Assembly (NCBI GenBank): GCA_000827205.1 | Contig: KN832564.1 | Coordinates: 1,066,682 to 1,130,681 of the forward strand | Length of the DNA stretch: 64,000 nucleotides | Origin: Plicaturopsis crispa FD-325 SS-3 | Lineage: Eukaryota; Basidiomycota; Agaricomycetes; Amylocorticiales; Amylocorticiaceae | Reading direction: 5' to 3' | Shown here: piece after piece, positions 46,140-56,707 of the stretch | How the letters are laid out: every line of letters starts with the position of its first letter | Position numbering within the stretch: position 1 is the stretch's first letter | Notes under the pieces: model-generated | The model's input: the letters and a program-made list of their open reading frames with translations, nothing else | The model's database searches: none | What the model was told of the DNA's origin: nothing | Program-made: the position numbers and the translations under genes

Positions 46140-48249
46140 ATGAGCCAACAGCCCCAGCTTCATCACCATAATTCGTTCGATGCACAGGGTCTCGTCTACG
46201 CACCCACCTCTATGTCGACACAGGCGGCGCATGCAGCTCACATGCAGACTGCCATGTCAGATTCATCTTGGACTCTGAATCACCATTCACCACCGAACAG
46301 CACAGGGTCGTCGACGCAGTCGGCCCATGTGTACCCGCTCGTGAATCGCCCGGCAGATCAGGTCGACTACGGATCGCCCTCGGGATCCACTTCTTTTGCC
46401 AACAGCGTTCACCACTATGCTACTCATCAGCATTCCCCACCTGTCTCCGAACAACGCATATCTATGAACGTCGCACAAATGGAGAGCAATAGGGTAGTGC
46501 CTGGCCGGGTGCTCACGAGGAGCCGACGGCGAGAGCTGCGCGACGAGAGCCCGTCGATGCAGTCACATATCCCCCAGGACACTAGTGAAGTACGCAGTCA
46601 AAAATTCTTTCCGACGCGTCACAGCGCCTAACATTTACTTTTTTAGCATCACCACGCCGAGACGGCGTATTACGCGCCCGACTCCGCGTCGCGTCCACAT
46701 ACACCCAATAATGCTCTTGCCGAGAGATACTTGCAGCAGGCGGAGCGCGATGGGATGTCGCTGAGCATGACACCTAACGGTATGCCCGGACAACTCCAAT
46801 CGCCACAATACCCCACAACACCCGCGTCTGCGTCCCCTGCGTATACAGCGTATGGATTCTATTCAGCATCGCGCCCTCCATCGAACTCTGCCTCGAATCC
46901 GCGCTCTGCTTCGCCGGCCCTCAGTGTCGCATCTGCGCTGACGTCCGTGTCGTCGGGAAACTCCGCCTGCGGGCCGGGATGCAGTCCAGTTTCTTGCGGC
47001 GACCACGGCAGGCATCATTATCCTTGGCAGCCGTACCCTCCAGAATACGGTCCACCGCGACAGAAGAACAAGAAGCAGCGCCTGACGAACATAGACCGCA
47101 AGGAGATTTGCGAATATGCGCTATTGAACCCCAATTGTCGCCAGGAGGATATCGCTGCCAAGTGGAGAATCGAGCGCAGTACGGTCAGCAAAATCCTCAA
47201 GAATAAATCGAAATGGGAAAACGTGCCTGCAGGGGAGGATTTGAAAGTCGCGAAGCATCGGTAAGACATCGTACATGTATCATCGCCCATACGTTTTCTG
47301 ACTGCGATGCCTTTTTTGCAGGCCGTCGAAGTTCCCGGAGATCGAGGCGCTCTTGGTCAGCTGGCTGAACGAGCTGAAACAGTCGGGATCTACCATGTTG
47401 CTTTCCGACGCCGTGATTCGACAGAAGGGGAAAGACATCGCAAAGAATATCGGCCTCGAGACCGACAAGTTCAAAGCGAGCTCAGGTTGGGTGGAGAACT
47501 TCAAGACGAGGCAGGGCATCAAGCGGGGAGTATGGCATGGGGGAGGTAAAACGTTGCGGATGGCACGCGCGATGGGCGTGGGCGCTCTACCGCGCGAGGA
47601 GAATCGCGATCCAGCCGCGGTCCTTTCACCGCTGAACCCGGCCTTCGAATCCTCGCGGACAGACGGCGCATCGACGTCTATGCCGCCACCCCCGCTCGAT
47701 GCTTTGGATGCCGATGAAGGCCTCGAGTCAGAAGACGATGATACGCCCGACACTGACATGAGTCATCAGGACGATACTGCTCCTGATCATCGTCCACCAC
47801 CATCCAGCAGTCTCTCGCGTCACACGGACTGGCATGCGCGGTCTGTCGACACCCCCGATGCCATGAACGTTTCCTCTTCTGCCTCGACCGATAATGCTGC
47901 TATGCACGACTCCCAGACACCTTACGACTCCCAACCTCATCATCACGATGCTTCCAATATGCACTTAGAATCTATGACCATGCCCGCCCACCACCAGACA
48001 GATCTCGCCGCACAACAGGCCGTTTCCTACACTGCACCCCTCGAGATTTATGCGCTAGCTCCTCCGATCACGTCGAGCGGCGTACCCGACATGCCAGAGG
48101 TCGAAGATTCTATCAACAAAGTGATCGCCTTCGTCGACTCACAACCTGAGGGCTTCCTGACGTGGGAGGAACGCGAGCTGCTTGCTTCCGTGAAGAATGC
48201 CATTTTCCAAGCCGCAAGTGGGGTCCCGTACATACGGGAAAAGCGATGA
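46140..48249 (+). CDS. CENP-B/Tc5-type DNA-binding protein, probably domesticated transposase
   Basis: 663 residues from exons 46140-46589, 46647-47260 and 47322-48249. Residues 1-300 are His/Ser/Pro-rich and disordered. Then two tandem helix-turn-helix units: a pipsqueak/CENP-B N-terminal unit (RLTNIDRKEICEYALLNPN to AAKWRIERSTVSKILKNKSKW) and a Tc5/CENP-B second unit (EALLVSWLNELKQSG to SGWVENFKTRQGIKRG, split by the second intron). This pair is the DNA-binding half of pogo-type transposases and of CENP-B, Abp1 and Cbh1. No DDE catalytic domain follows; the last 250 residues are acidic and low-complexity. Likely a nuclear protein binding centromeric, replication-origin or promoter DNA. A transcription-factor role is an equally fair guess. 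Confidence 0.88.
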
Positions 48250-48884
48250 ACGGTCTCCGCCATCGTTCGCCAGCTTTCACCTCATCTGCTATGCCTCGGC
48301 TCTTCGCTCTATGTTCCATGGCTATCGTCCTTCTCATAAAAGCACTGAGTGCATCATCTACTTCATATCATCTTCTAGTCTTGTCTTGACGAACATTGAC
48401 CCTTTTTGCTTCCCAAGCCCGTCCATCGTTCCTCATGCACTTGTCTCGTCTATATGCATCGCAATCATCCAATACCGCCTCGTCTCATAACTACATCAAC
48501 CATGTCTTGCTCGTCTGTTTCTTCTCCAAGGGTCTTTCCTGATACGTTGGCATTTAATTCTGCATGAAGTGGCCGTCTTTTATCCTCCTACGCGGGGCTT
48601 ATGTTTTCTGTTGTTGTCTTGATGTCACCCATGTATGCGACTCCTCAATCGTCGTCGGACGCCGTTCAGAATTCGCAGAGGGATTCATTTGCGAAGTATC
48701 GATACATGCACAACGTAATGTCCACGAGCCGCATTACTGTCCTTCACCGTGCTCGAATGTCCTTCCATACATACACTTGCAGTGGGCCCATACACAATCT
48801 CGATGACATCTCGTATTAACCGCTAATATTATTGACTTGGTGCCTCAGTTAAGCATGATCCACACAAGTAAATGACAAAACAAC
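48250..48884. other. Convergent 3' region
   Basis: 635 bp between converging genes, pyrimidine-rich just after the CENP-B-like stop. No coding exon recognised. Confidence 0.4.
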
Positions 48885-49464
48885 TCACAGTAAAGCCAGA
48901 GTCACGTCGCCGTGAATTTTAGCCTTTAGTTCTATCCTGTATGACGCAGAGCAAGCAGTCAGTACCTTGTACCGCCATGTGCGCAGGTGGAACATACCAA
49001 ACATCGAGGTTGAGGTCTAGACGCAGTTTCAAAGTATCGTCCTCTTTGGACTCCTCCTGCTGAGGGGCAGCAGGCTGCTGCTGCCCAGCCCCACTGACGG
49101 CGTTGGTCGCCTGGCCCGCTACATTTCCGACGCCGCTTTTGGCAACGTCAGTGGGCGACTCATCGACGGCAGGAAGCCCGCCGCCTTTCGGTTTTCGGTT
49201 CCGACGTCGACGCCCGCCAGCCTCGGGCTCTTGATCCGTCTCACCCTCCGATGGAGCAACAGAGGAGGGGCGAGAGACAGAGCGTGGGCCAGCACTGGGG
49301 CCTCGGCGGCGGGACGAGGAACGCGCCTGGGACTGTTGGCGCTGAGGCTGAGGCTGAGGCTGAGGTGATGGTTCGGGACGGGTTTGTGATGTGGGACGAG
49401 ACTGGGACGCAGGGCGAGACTGCGATGCTGCGCGAGCTTGAGATGCGGCACGAGAAGAGGACAT
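48885..49464 (-). CDS. Uncharacterised basic, Gln/Ser/Pro-rich small protein
   Basis: 172 residues from exons 48998-49464 and 48885-48936. The N-terminal two thirds are repetitive: SQSRP/SQTRP units, then PQPQPQPQ from a (GCTGAG)4 tract, then a basic patch GGRRRRNRKPKGGG. The conserved-looking part is the C-terminus TLKLRLDLNLDVWIELKAKIHGDVTLALL, an alternating hydrophobic/charged segment that reads as one or two beta strands or an amphipathic helix. I recall unnamed basidiomycete proteins with the same C-terminal segment, but no function. Splicing is supported because the intron removes a frame break and restores this tail. Confidence 0.65.
49341..49364. repeat. Hexanucleotide microsatellite (GCTGAG)4
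   Basis: Four exact GCTGAG units on the plus strand, encoding a Pro-Gln run in the minus-strand gene. Such in-frame hexamers expand or contract without breaking the frame. Confidence 0.8.
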
Positions 49465-50050
49465 GGTTGCTTCGATGTGACCGCGACGGATAAATGAGTG
49501 TGCAAGAAACATGCAGCCCCCTGTTAAATACACCTTGGAGATCAGTACAGCGCCACCCAACATCACCTATGAATTCACGGTGAGCGGCCCCACATATACG
49601 TCATCCCGTTGAAATCCTCCACAGCAGGAGACAAGGATCCATTAGCGTGGTAGTTGAGAGCCACTGCAGTGCGCATGTGTGGTTCCTGACCAAAAGGATG
49701 TCGTACTTCTCGGAGGGTTCGATCAAGGGGTGTAATGGCGCAGTGCATCGCGATTTGAAGAAATACACATTTGTCTGTGAGCCCTAAAGATACAATCATA
49801 GCATACTGGCACAGCACTGTCGTATCGTAGCGAGATGATAGCGTGTAGCTTCGCAATGCGGTCACGATGTGCTGTGTGCACACACGGATAGACCTGGGAG
49901 GTTCGCTGTCGAACATGGGGGTCGGTCAACCACGATGATGGATAGCAGGAGCTGGACCGCGTCATGACTTTCCGGACGACTTGGATGATCCACTGTAGTG
50001 TGCACAATTAGTTTAGTTGTATTGTATGCAGGCAGATGCATCGGTTGCAC
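49465..50050. other. Intergenic, with an unassigned 113-codon open frame
   Basis: A minus-strand frame from an ATG at 49916 to 49575 contains LRSYTLSSRYDTTVLCQYAM and no recognisable domain. It could be a small unknown gene or chance. Nothing else is seen. Confidence 0.3.
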
Positions 50051-50357
50051 TCACGCTTCAGGAGCAACGTTCTTCATGATCGTCAATTTTCCCGACGACG
50101 CAGCCGAAACCATCTGCTGCTCGATCGATTTGTTGATCTTTGCAGTCAAAGACTATGCAATAAAGAGCATATTTTAGCGACAAGGCTAGTCGTACATTTG
50201 AACTGTAGCATACCCTGTGTGCTGATGCCTGTTTTACGAGTACAGTCTTCTTCGGCGCGATGTAACGTTTGCCTTTCTTCGGCGCTGCGGCTGCCTTGGC
50301 TGCATGCCGAGACGATGCGCCCTTGTTCTGCAGGCCTTTAGTTTTCCCTTGGACCAT
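50051..50357 (-). CDS. DUF2462 (UPF0390) small basic protein
   Basis: 81 residues from exons 50214-50357 and 50051-50152. The sequence begins MVQGKTKGLQNKGASSRHAA, continues KKGKRYIAPKKTVLVKQ and ends NKSIEQQMVSAASSGKLTIM. This follows the DUF2462/UPF0390 pattern (human C19orf53 group): a Lys-rich start, a conserved (R/K)xIAPKK block, then a helix with IEQxM and a KLTIMK end. Members are small nuclear or nucleolar proteins of unclear function. It is head-to-head with NDUFA9, with 212 bp between start codons. Confidence 0.85.
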
Positions 50358-50569
50358 GACGATTTTAAAGGAAGGAGAAAACGAAAACAAGCAGCTAAGC
50401 AGATATCGAGAACAGATGCCAGTCAAAAATGAGAGACTTGAGGAAATATTTCTCCACGTGGCGTTTCGGAGGTTTGCGGCCTGCACAACCGCCCGTCCTC
50501 GGTTGGTCCATCGAATTGCACCGAAACCGCGACTGCTAGCAAAGATTTCGAGCTCTCTGCTGGCTGAGG
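50358..50569. promoter_or_regulatory. Compact bidirectional promoter (DUF2462 / NDUFA9)
   Basis: Only 212 bp separate two divergent ATGs, with no TATA box in either direction, so the two housekeeping genes almost certainly share this region. Confidence 0.6.
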
Positions 50570-52004
50570 ATGCTGTCCTCGCCAACTAATATTCTGCGCT
50601 TGCAGCGCACAGTTCTCACTCCGGGAAAGGTACGATTTCTATCTCGAGCTATCGACTTTTCGTGATAGACTGAACACAAGTTTAGCGCGCCATACATGAC
50701 CTCCTCACTCTTCCCGAGCACAAGCCCATAATCTCGCATGGGCCTCCTGGATACAGCGCAGTGACTGGTCATGTTGTGACTGTATTCGGTGCCACTGGGT
50801 TTCTTGGTCGATACCTCGTTTCCAAGCTTGGTACGTCGCTACGAAATACTTCCAGAGAGTCGAGGCTCATTTCGGGCTACAGCGAGGCAGGGAACTCAGG
50901 TTGTTATACCTTACCGCGAAGAAGATGAGACTCGACACCTTAAACCTATGGGTGATTTAGGTCAGATCGTCCGCATGGTGCGTCGCCTATATCATTGTTT
51001 CCTTGGATGCATGCTCATTGCATGCCAGGAATGGGACATTCGGAACGAAGCGCAAATTGCGGAGTGCCTGAGACACTCGGACATCGTTTACAATCTCGTC
51101 GGGCGTGAATACGAGACCAAGTAAGGGCTCTAGACTTGCGCATGCCATGTATTGACCGACTGACCGATTATAAGGAACTTCGATTACGCTTCTGTCCAAG
51201 TCTCTGGCGCTGAGCGTATAGCCAAAATAGCTGCGGAGTCTGGTGTACAGCGCCTTGTGCACCTCTCCCATCTGAACGCCGCTCACGATTCGAAGTCCGA
51301 GTTCTACCAAACCAAAGCTGAGGGCGAGGAGCGCGTCAAAAGCGCGTTCCCTGAAGCAACCATCGTGCGGCCCGCACAGATGTTCGGGTACGAGGATAAA
51401 CTGCTCAACAATATCGCCAGTATGTGGTCTAGCCCGCTTCATCCTGTGACTATTCTTATGGTATCGCCACCAGTCTGGCCGATATGGTGGAAATTGAACC
51501 ATGGGAGGACCACTACCCGCCCCGTCCATGTGAGTTCTCCTCATCTCCATATGGCCGGCGATGTCTCACTTCTCCACTTGATGCAAGGTAATGGATGTTG
51601 CGCAAGCACTTGCGAATCTCATGCACATGCCGCGATACGCAGGCACCCTTTCGCTGCCAGGGCCTTCCACTCTCACCTACGAGTACCTGACAGACCTTGT
51701 CCAGTCTATCACGTACCAGAAACCCTCGCGCGCGCCTGTGCTTCCCCAAGCTGCGGCCCTCGCTCTGGCCAAAGCCGCGCAGGCGGTGTGGTGGCCTGCA
51801 CTTTCTCCAGATGAGGTGAAGAGACGCTATATCAACGACAGCGACGTTGACGGCTCGGAGTCATGGCGCATCGTCGGTGTACGGCCTGAGGAGATTGAAG
51901 AGTTCGCACTCAAGTATCTGAGACGGTATCGGTCTGCGACTGATTTCACGCGCCCGACCGTGTTCCCTCCGCGAATTAGTCCGGTAAAGTGGTTCGATGC
52001 CTAG
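50570..52004 (+). CDS. NADH dehydrogenase complex I 39/40-kDa subunit (NDUFA9)
   Basis: Accessory subunit of mitochondrial complex I with an atypical short-chain-dehydrogenase fold that binds NADPH at the membrane/matrix arm junction. Seven exons in phase: 50570-50629, 50686-50830, 50883-50977, 51029-51120, 51175-51419, 51474-51529, 51588-52004. A short presequence ([12 protein letters not shown]) precedes [21 protein letters not shown] (GxxGxxG cofactor motif). Then come [41 protein letters not shown], the family's [31 protein letters not shown] and [15 protein letters not shown], ending [12 protein letters not shown]. The catalytic Tyr/Lys pair of true dehydrogenases is not expected to be active here. 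It fits well to family length (about 370 residues). Confidence 0.94.
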
Positions 52005-52414
52005 CATTATGCTACCTCACTAACATATGCTATGTAATTATAGGCTGCCTGAGGTGACGACTGTGGGTATCATGTACTAGTATACATGGACCATGAAGTT
52101 GGACGTTCCCTTGGAGTGACCTACGCCACACGGCGTCTTAAGATATTTAGCTACACGGATGATGCCAAGTCAGAAGCTCAATGAGGTCGTTCGCACTCTC
52201 TTGTGTGGACCAGTCAACTCGGGCCCTAACGGCTGGGGTGCTGGATTCTCACACCGTCTCACGATACTTTTGGTGGCATTTGGGTGAAATGGGTGTATAC
52301 GCCGGATATTGGGCGCGGCAAACGGGTGCGATCGCTGCGGAACGCGGGAGCAAGGAAAACATTATGAGATAGCTATAGTCCGTCCAATCGTCTAACAGTG
52401 GGGGTGAAAATGCC
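52005..52414. other. Convergent 3' region
   Basis: 410 bp between converging genes; no coding signal. Confidence 0.4.
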
Positions 52415-52900
52415 TCAGAAGCCAGGAGGCACCAGGGCTTTTTGCTGCGTCTGATCCGGCTGGCCAAGCATCTGAACACAGCGTTAGTATACATTATCGG
52501 CCGGTAACCGGAGTAAACGAACCTGCTGTGCGCCCTGCTGTTGTGCTAGCATCTCCTGCTCCTGCTGCACGATCTTTGCCTCGTCTTCTAGACTCAACGC
52601 TAGTGGTAATCCGACAAGGATAGCCGAGGTCGTGAGGACCCAGACGATGTTCCCGGCAAGTTTCCCGCCACGCTTAAAAAAGGAAGCGGTTTTAGAGACG
52701 CGGCTGTAGATGGACTGCCGTGTTGTTGGAGGAACAATGTCGACCAGAGCCGTCAGGCGGTCGATGAACGTCTCGTCGGCTGAAAGCTCAGTAGAGACGG
52801 AGGATAGCGAAGAGCTCGATGACGTCCGCGACGAAGAGCTTGAGGCGTAGGGTGACGAGCCCTGGTGGTCTTTTTCTTCTACAATCTCGACTTTGACCAT
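52415..52900 (-). CDS. tom22: Mitochondrial import receptor subunit Tom22
   Basis: Central receptor and organiser of the outer-membrane TOM translocase. 144 residues from exons 52523-52900 and 52415-52471. The acidic, Ser-rich cytosolic domain (MVKVEIVEEKDHQG, poly-Ser, LSADETFIDRLTALVDIVPP) is followed by QSIYSRVSKTASFFKRGGKL and one membrane helix (NIVWVLTTSAILVGLPLAL). The proline inside the helix and the Arg/Lys stretch before it match Tom22. The short intermembrane-space tail is Gln-rich and ends KALVPPGF, as in many basidiomycete homologues. Divergent from the transcription factor gene, 396 bp apart. Confidence 0.93.
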
Positions 52901-53296
52901 CTTTGAGTGACCTGCAAAACAGATGAGCGGAAGGCTCTACCGTTTGCAGCAAAGCGTGTACTCACCGAGCTAAGATTCGTGGGTACGTGTCGGACGAAGT
53001 CAAGGGCCTGTCAGGAAGACTGCTATAGCGAGAGCCGTCAGCGCACGGAGAAAAACTGGAAGAAGAACGGTACAGACGAGTGTACGGCAGAGCGAGATGG
53101 AGCGGACGAGGAAGGGACTTGTAAAAGAAAACTGCTCTTGTCGGTGCCGAAAGTGCTTACGTACACCAGCCGTGGTCCAATAAATGACATTGACCGCTAA
53201 CTAAGCTGGAGTCCCTATAGCCTATAAAGTGTACCGTATCTTTTATTTCTCGCAGCTCGCCGCCTTTCTTTCTCTCTACCACCATCATCGTTGACA
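52901..53296. promoter_or_regulatory. Divergent upstream region of Tom22 and Zn2Cys6 factor
   Basis: 396 bp between two divergent start codons; no TATA box or coding exon recognised. Confidence 0.4.
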
Positions 53297-56200
53297 ATGG
53301 AACAGCACCGCCAACATGAGGATCCCGGATCCTCGTTCTCTCCTGGTCAGATTTGTCCTCATAGCTATGTTCTACTCCACTGAAGGCTTGTGCGGGGTAG
53401 GTCTGGTTCTGCCGACGCCATCCATGCAGAACCAGATTCATGAGCTTGCCAAATCCTTGCCCCCACCGCGCAAGCAGAACACAGCGTGTGACGCCTGCAG
53501 GTAAATCAACCACATGAATATCCCGCGGATTTTTGACGTCCGCGGTAGAGCGCGCAAAGTGAAATGCCACAGACTGCCGGGAAATGACAAAGTATGCGCG
53601 CCTTATATTCCATCGAATGGGGTATTGCTGAACGGAACGAACGCAGTGCCAGGTACCATTTACGGCGCCTACTAGGCGCTTGATTTACTCACGCCGTTGA
53701 CTGGATCGCAGCACTGCTTGTCCAAGAACTATCCCTGCACGTGAGTTTCATAAAACATGATCATCCTGGCTGCAGATTACAAACGCTCGTTACGCTCTGT
53801 AGACATCATATTCAACAAGCCACGAGCGAGAAGAAACGCGGCACAAATGTCTCGCGGAGGCCAAGAAATATCAGCACTTCCAGCTCTACTTCGCGCACGC
53901 CGTATTTTCCACCGCAGCAGACAGAATTTCCGGCGGGCATACGCCACACGTCCTTCTCTAGGTGAGCCTATGAACAGCCCATCCTCACGACAACCCACCT
54001 ATCTCTGTACAGCGGCTCTCCTTCTCCAAACTCTGCTAAGCCGTGAGCAATTCTCAATCACGGTCAGAACCTATTTTTCCTGATCTTTTCGACCAGCGAC
54101 CTCGGGAAATCATCGGTCTCCGTTTCACCGCCTCCAGTGGGTCCGGCCTACGAGCCTACGGCCGTCCCCCAGTATCGGACACAGGGAGTGCCGGTAACTC
54201 TTGAAACCGATACTCGTCAGCTTCTCGCGTATCTATTTGCTCCACCCAATGCCTCGAGGTTTGTGGCTCATCTTGCTCAGGCACGACACGAGGCTCATCG
54301 ACATTGTGAAGCCAGGATACTCAGTTTTTGGCCTATGATGGCTCACGCCTATCACCATATGCTGCTTGGGGTGAACTGGCCCACAAGCTCGAAGATGAGA
54401 CCTATAGAAACCAGTACGTACCACTTTGTTCTTGTTTCCAATCAGCTGTGGTTTTCATGCTTTCTCGTAAGTCCTTATGAACGCTTTACAACACTTGTTC
54501 TATCAAACCACTGACTACTGGAACTAGATCTGACGTAACTAGCTAACATCGATTTCTTCACCAGATTTTCTCTTGACCTAGTAGAAGTCTTCTTTCAGAT
54601 AGTCCACATACGGCTTCCTCTCCTCAACCCTGCTCAGTTCCGCGCCCGTCTCAACATAAATTGCCCAGCGAACGGCAGCAAGCGCCTGCACCCAGCGCTC
54701 GTTGCCACCGTGCTGGCGTGGGGGACAAAGTTCTCAGAGCACCCGCTGCTTGTCGCAGACCGTGCTCGGCCTGGCGGCCAGAGCTTCCTCGCAAAAGTAT
54801 TGGTAAATCGTGCCCGTGAGTTGGCGGAGGCGCTCAAAGTATATCGAATAGCTTCGTCCGATCATGTGGTTATATGTTTGTTCATAGAGACCCTTCAAAG
54901 TCGTAAGTCTTATCTTTCTTCGTACCAGCGGCTCCGTTGACGTTTCGGCGGTTTGCCGGATAGAAAATCCTGACGACAGCGAAGGTCGGTGATTTATTCC
55001 AATTTTCCTACCAACAGGGAGACTCATTGGCTACGCAGGTTTTCACGGATTCTGGCTGACGGCTGCTATTCGCCATCTGTTCGAAATGCAGGCAAGCATA
55101 ATCTTGAGCCGATATGAAAATTATTCACCGTTCATTTTACCAGATAAACCACAAATCCGTAATGACAAACATAAAGGATCCTGAGGCGCGTGGGACGATG
55201 ATTTTTGCATGGTGGATGACTTGCCTCGCGGACGCGTATCATTCGGTCTACTATCGGAAGAAGCCAATGCTGTGCGTATGTGTCCGCCCGTGTGCTCTGT
55301 GTGAGATTGGCTAACGGTGCATGCGAAGCGATGATGACGACTACGACATAGATTTTTACACCGCAGACCCCGTTACATCGGACGCACTAGACACACAAGG
55401 CCCAAAACCATCCCCGAGGGAGCAGTTAGAGGTCAATATTTAGGTCTACTATCATGCTGCCGTGCCTGACTCACGTATCTCGTATCTTTAGTTCCTGGTA
55501 AACCACGCCCCGTTTATGTGGGTTCCCCGTGGCTAATTGTCTCCACTATCGCAGGGTTATTATCGGGCCGCGCACGCAATGGCACGCATAGCAAGGCAAA
55601 TGGCGAGACAGCTGTGGCGACCAGCAACAGAATCCGAAGGGGTCCCGATCGAAGTATTGCACACCTTCCGACTATCACTGAACGAATGGAGAGACCAATA
55701 CCTCCCACAAGTTGGCGTGCCTAGTAACTTTGAAGCTGAATGGGATTTTATCTCTGCCATATCTGCATGTGAGTATCTCTACGTTCAATCTGTAACGAGC
55801 AAATGTAACGGGTAGCTCTTGTCACCAGGCGCGAGTGATGCAACATATCATCTCATGTGGATTGTACTCTTCAACGCTCTGGACGACTTTGGAGTACGAG
55901 ATATGGACACAATGCCTGATGATGCTATTGCAAGAGTAGAGGAATTGCAACGCAAAATTACAGACGAGGCCGTACACGGCGCTCTTCGAATTGCAGGCTT
56001 GGTTAGTACCAGTGTCCTCCTCCTCCCGATATCATTTGGACGTATGGAAACTGAACCATTGCAGGCCGGTGTACTAGCAACAAACGGATATCTGGTATGC
56101 ATATCTTCCACTCTGGAGCGCTTGACGGCGAGTTAATCCCCCGTTCACAGAGATTGGATCCCGCTGCAATGCACGTGAGCTGCTTCCAGGCGGGGATGCT

Positions 56201-56507
56201 GCTTGCACGTCTTGGTCGTCCCGAAGCGCACAACTGCATAGCGGGTCTAGAGCAGTACAGCTATGCATATGAAGAAGCCAGGGGACAAGTTACTGAGATG
56301 AAGCTTGCCGCTACGTCCGCTCAGGCGGGCGATTTCGATTTCAACCATATGGCTTCGCTAGTACCTCGGATAACACCCGCAGCAGTGGAATCGAACGCCA
56401 TGAACGTCGATCAACTTGATGTGGGGATTGGGACTCGAGGAGGATCTCAACTATGTGAGTGCACTCCCTCTTTGAGAAAGGGCTGGTCTCATGTGATTAC
56501 AGTCTAA
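53297..56507 (+). CDS. Zn2Cys6 transcription factor with fungal-specific middle domain
   Basis: Nuclear binuclear-zinc-cluster regulator. First exons in phase: 53297-53345, 53401-53500, 53549-53591, 53647-53652, 53712-53740, 53803-53961, then from 54097. The zinc cluster reads CDAC-RARKVK-C-HRLPGNDK-C-QH-C-LSKNYP-C, exactly the Cx2Cx6Cx8Cx2Cx6C pattern; the fourth cysteine comes from a 6-nt exon (Cys-Gln). Later exons carry the fungal-specific factor domain: LVEVFFQIVHIRLPLLNPAQF, HPALVATVLAWGTKFSEHPL, LIGYAGFHGFWLTAAIRHLF, a GC-AG intron, INHKSVMTNIKDPEARGTM, ARQMARQLWRP and LHTFRLSLNEWRDQYLPQVG. The stop at 56505-56507 is the same with or without a last small intron. Targets unknown. About 16 exons. 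Confidence 0.9.
53647..53652 (+). other. 6-nt micro-exon (Cys-Gln) of the Zn2Cys6 factor
   Basis: TGCCAG, preceded by GAACGCAG and followed by GTACCA. It is needed to supply the fourth zinc cysteine and the CxxC with the next exon. Its length is a multiple of three, so skipping would keep the frame but remove a metal ligand. Confidence 0.75.
55092..55143 (+). other. GC-AG intron in the Zn2Cys6 factor
   Basis: Exon ends GAAATGCAG and the intron begins GCAAGC, the classic strong GC-donor context; the acceptor TTTTACCAG precedes INHKSV. No GT donor nearby gives the right phase. Confidence 0.65.
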
Positions 56508-56707
56508 GCATCGACACCTAAGAGGGTGTCTTCGCTGCAAGGACTACTGTCACTGTTACGTTTCATGGATTCCAATGTATCTATTCAGTCATGTTGTAGT
56601 TGTCGTTGTAAAGCAGCCTAGGGTGTCGTCAATAATATCCTCGCATGAATCTCGTCTACCATGGGGTACATTGATTTCGATCTTTCGATCCACCCTACAT
56701 TTCAACT

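Noticed and set aside
46731-47264. CENP-B-like protein as an active DNA transposon
   Set aside because: No DDE domain and no terminal inverted repeats around it; three well-spliced exons and a promoter fit a host gene.
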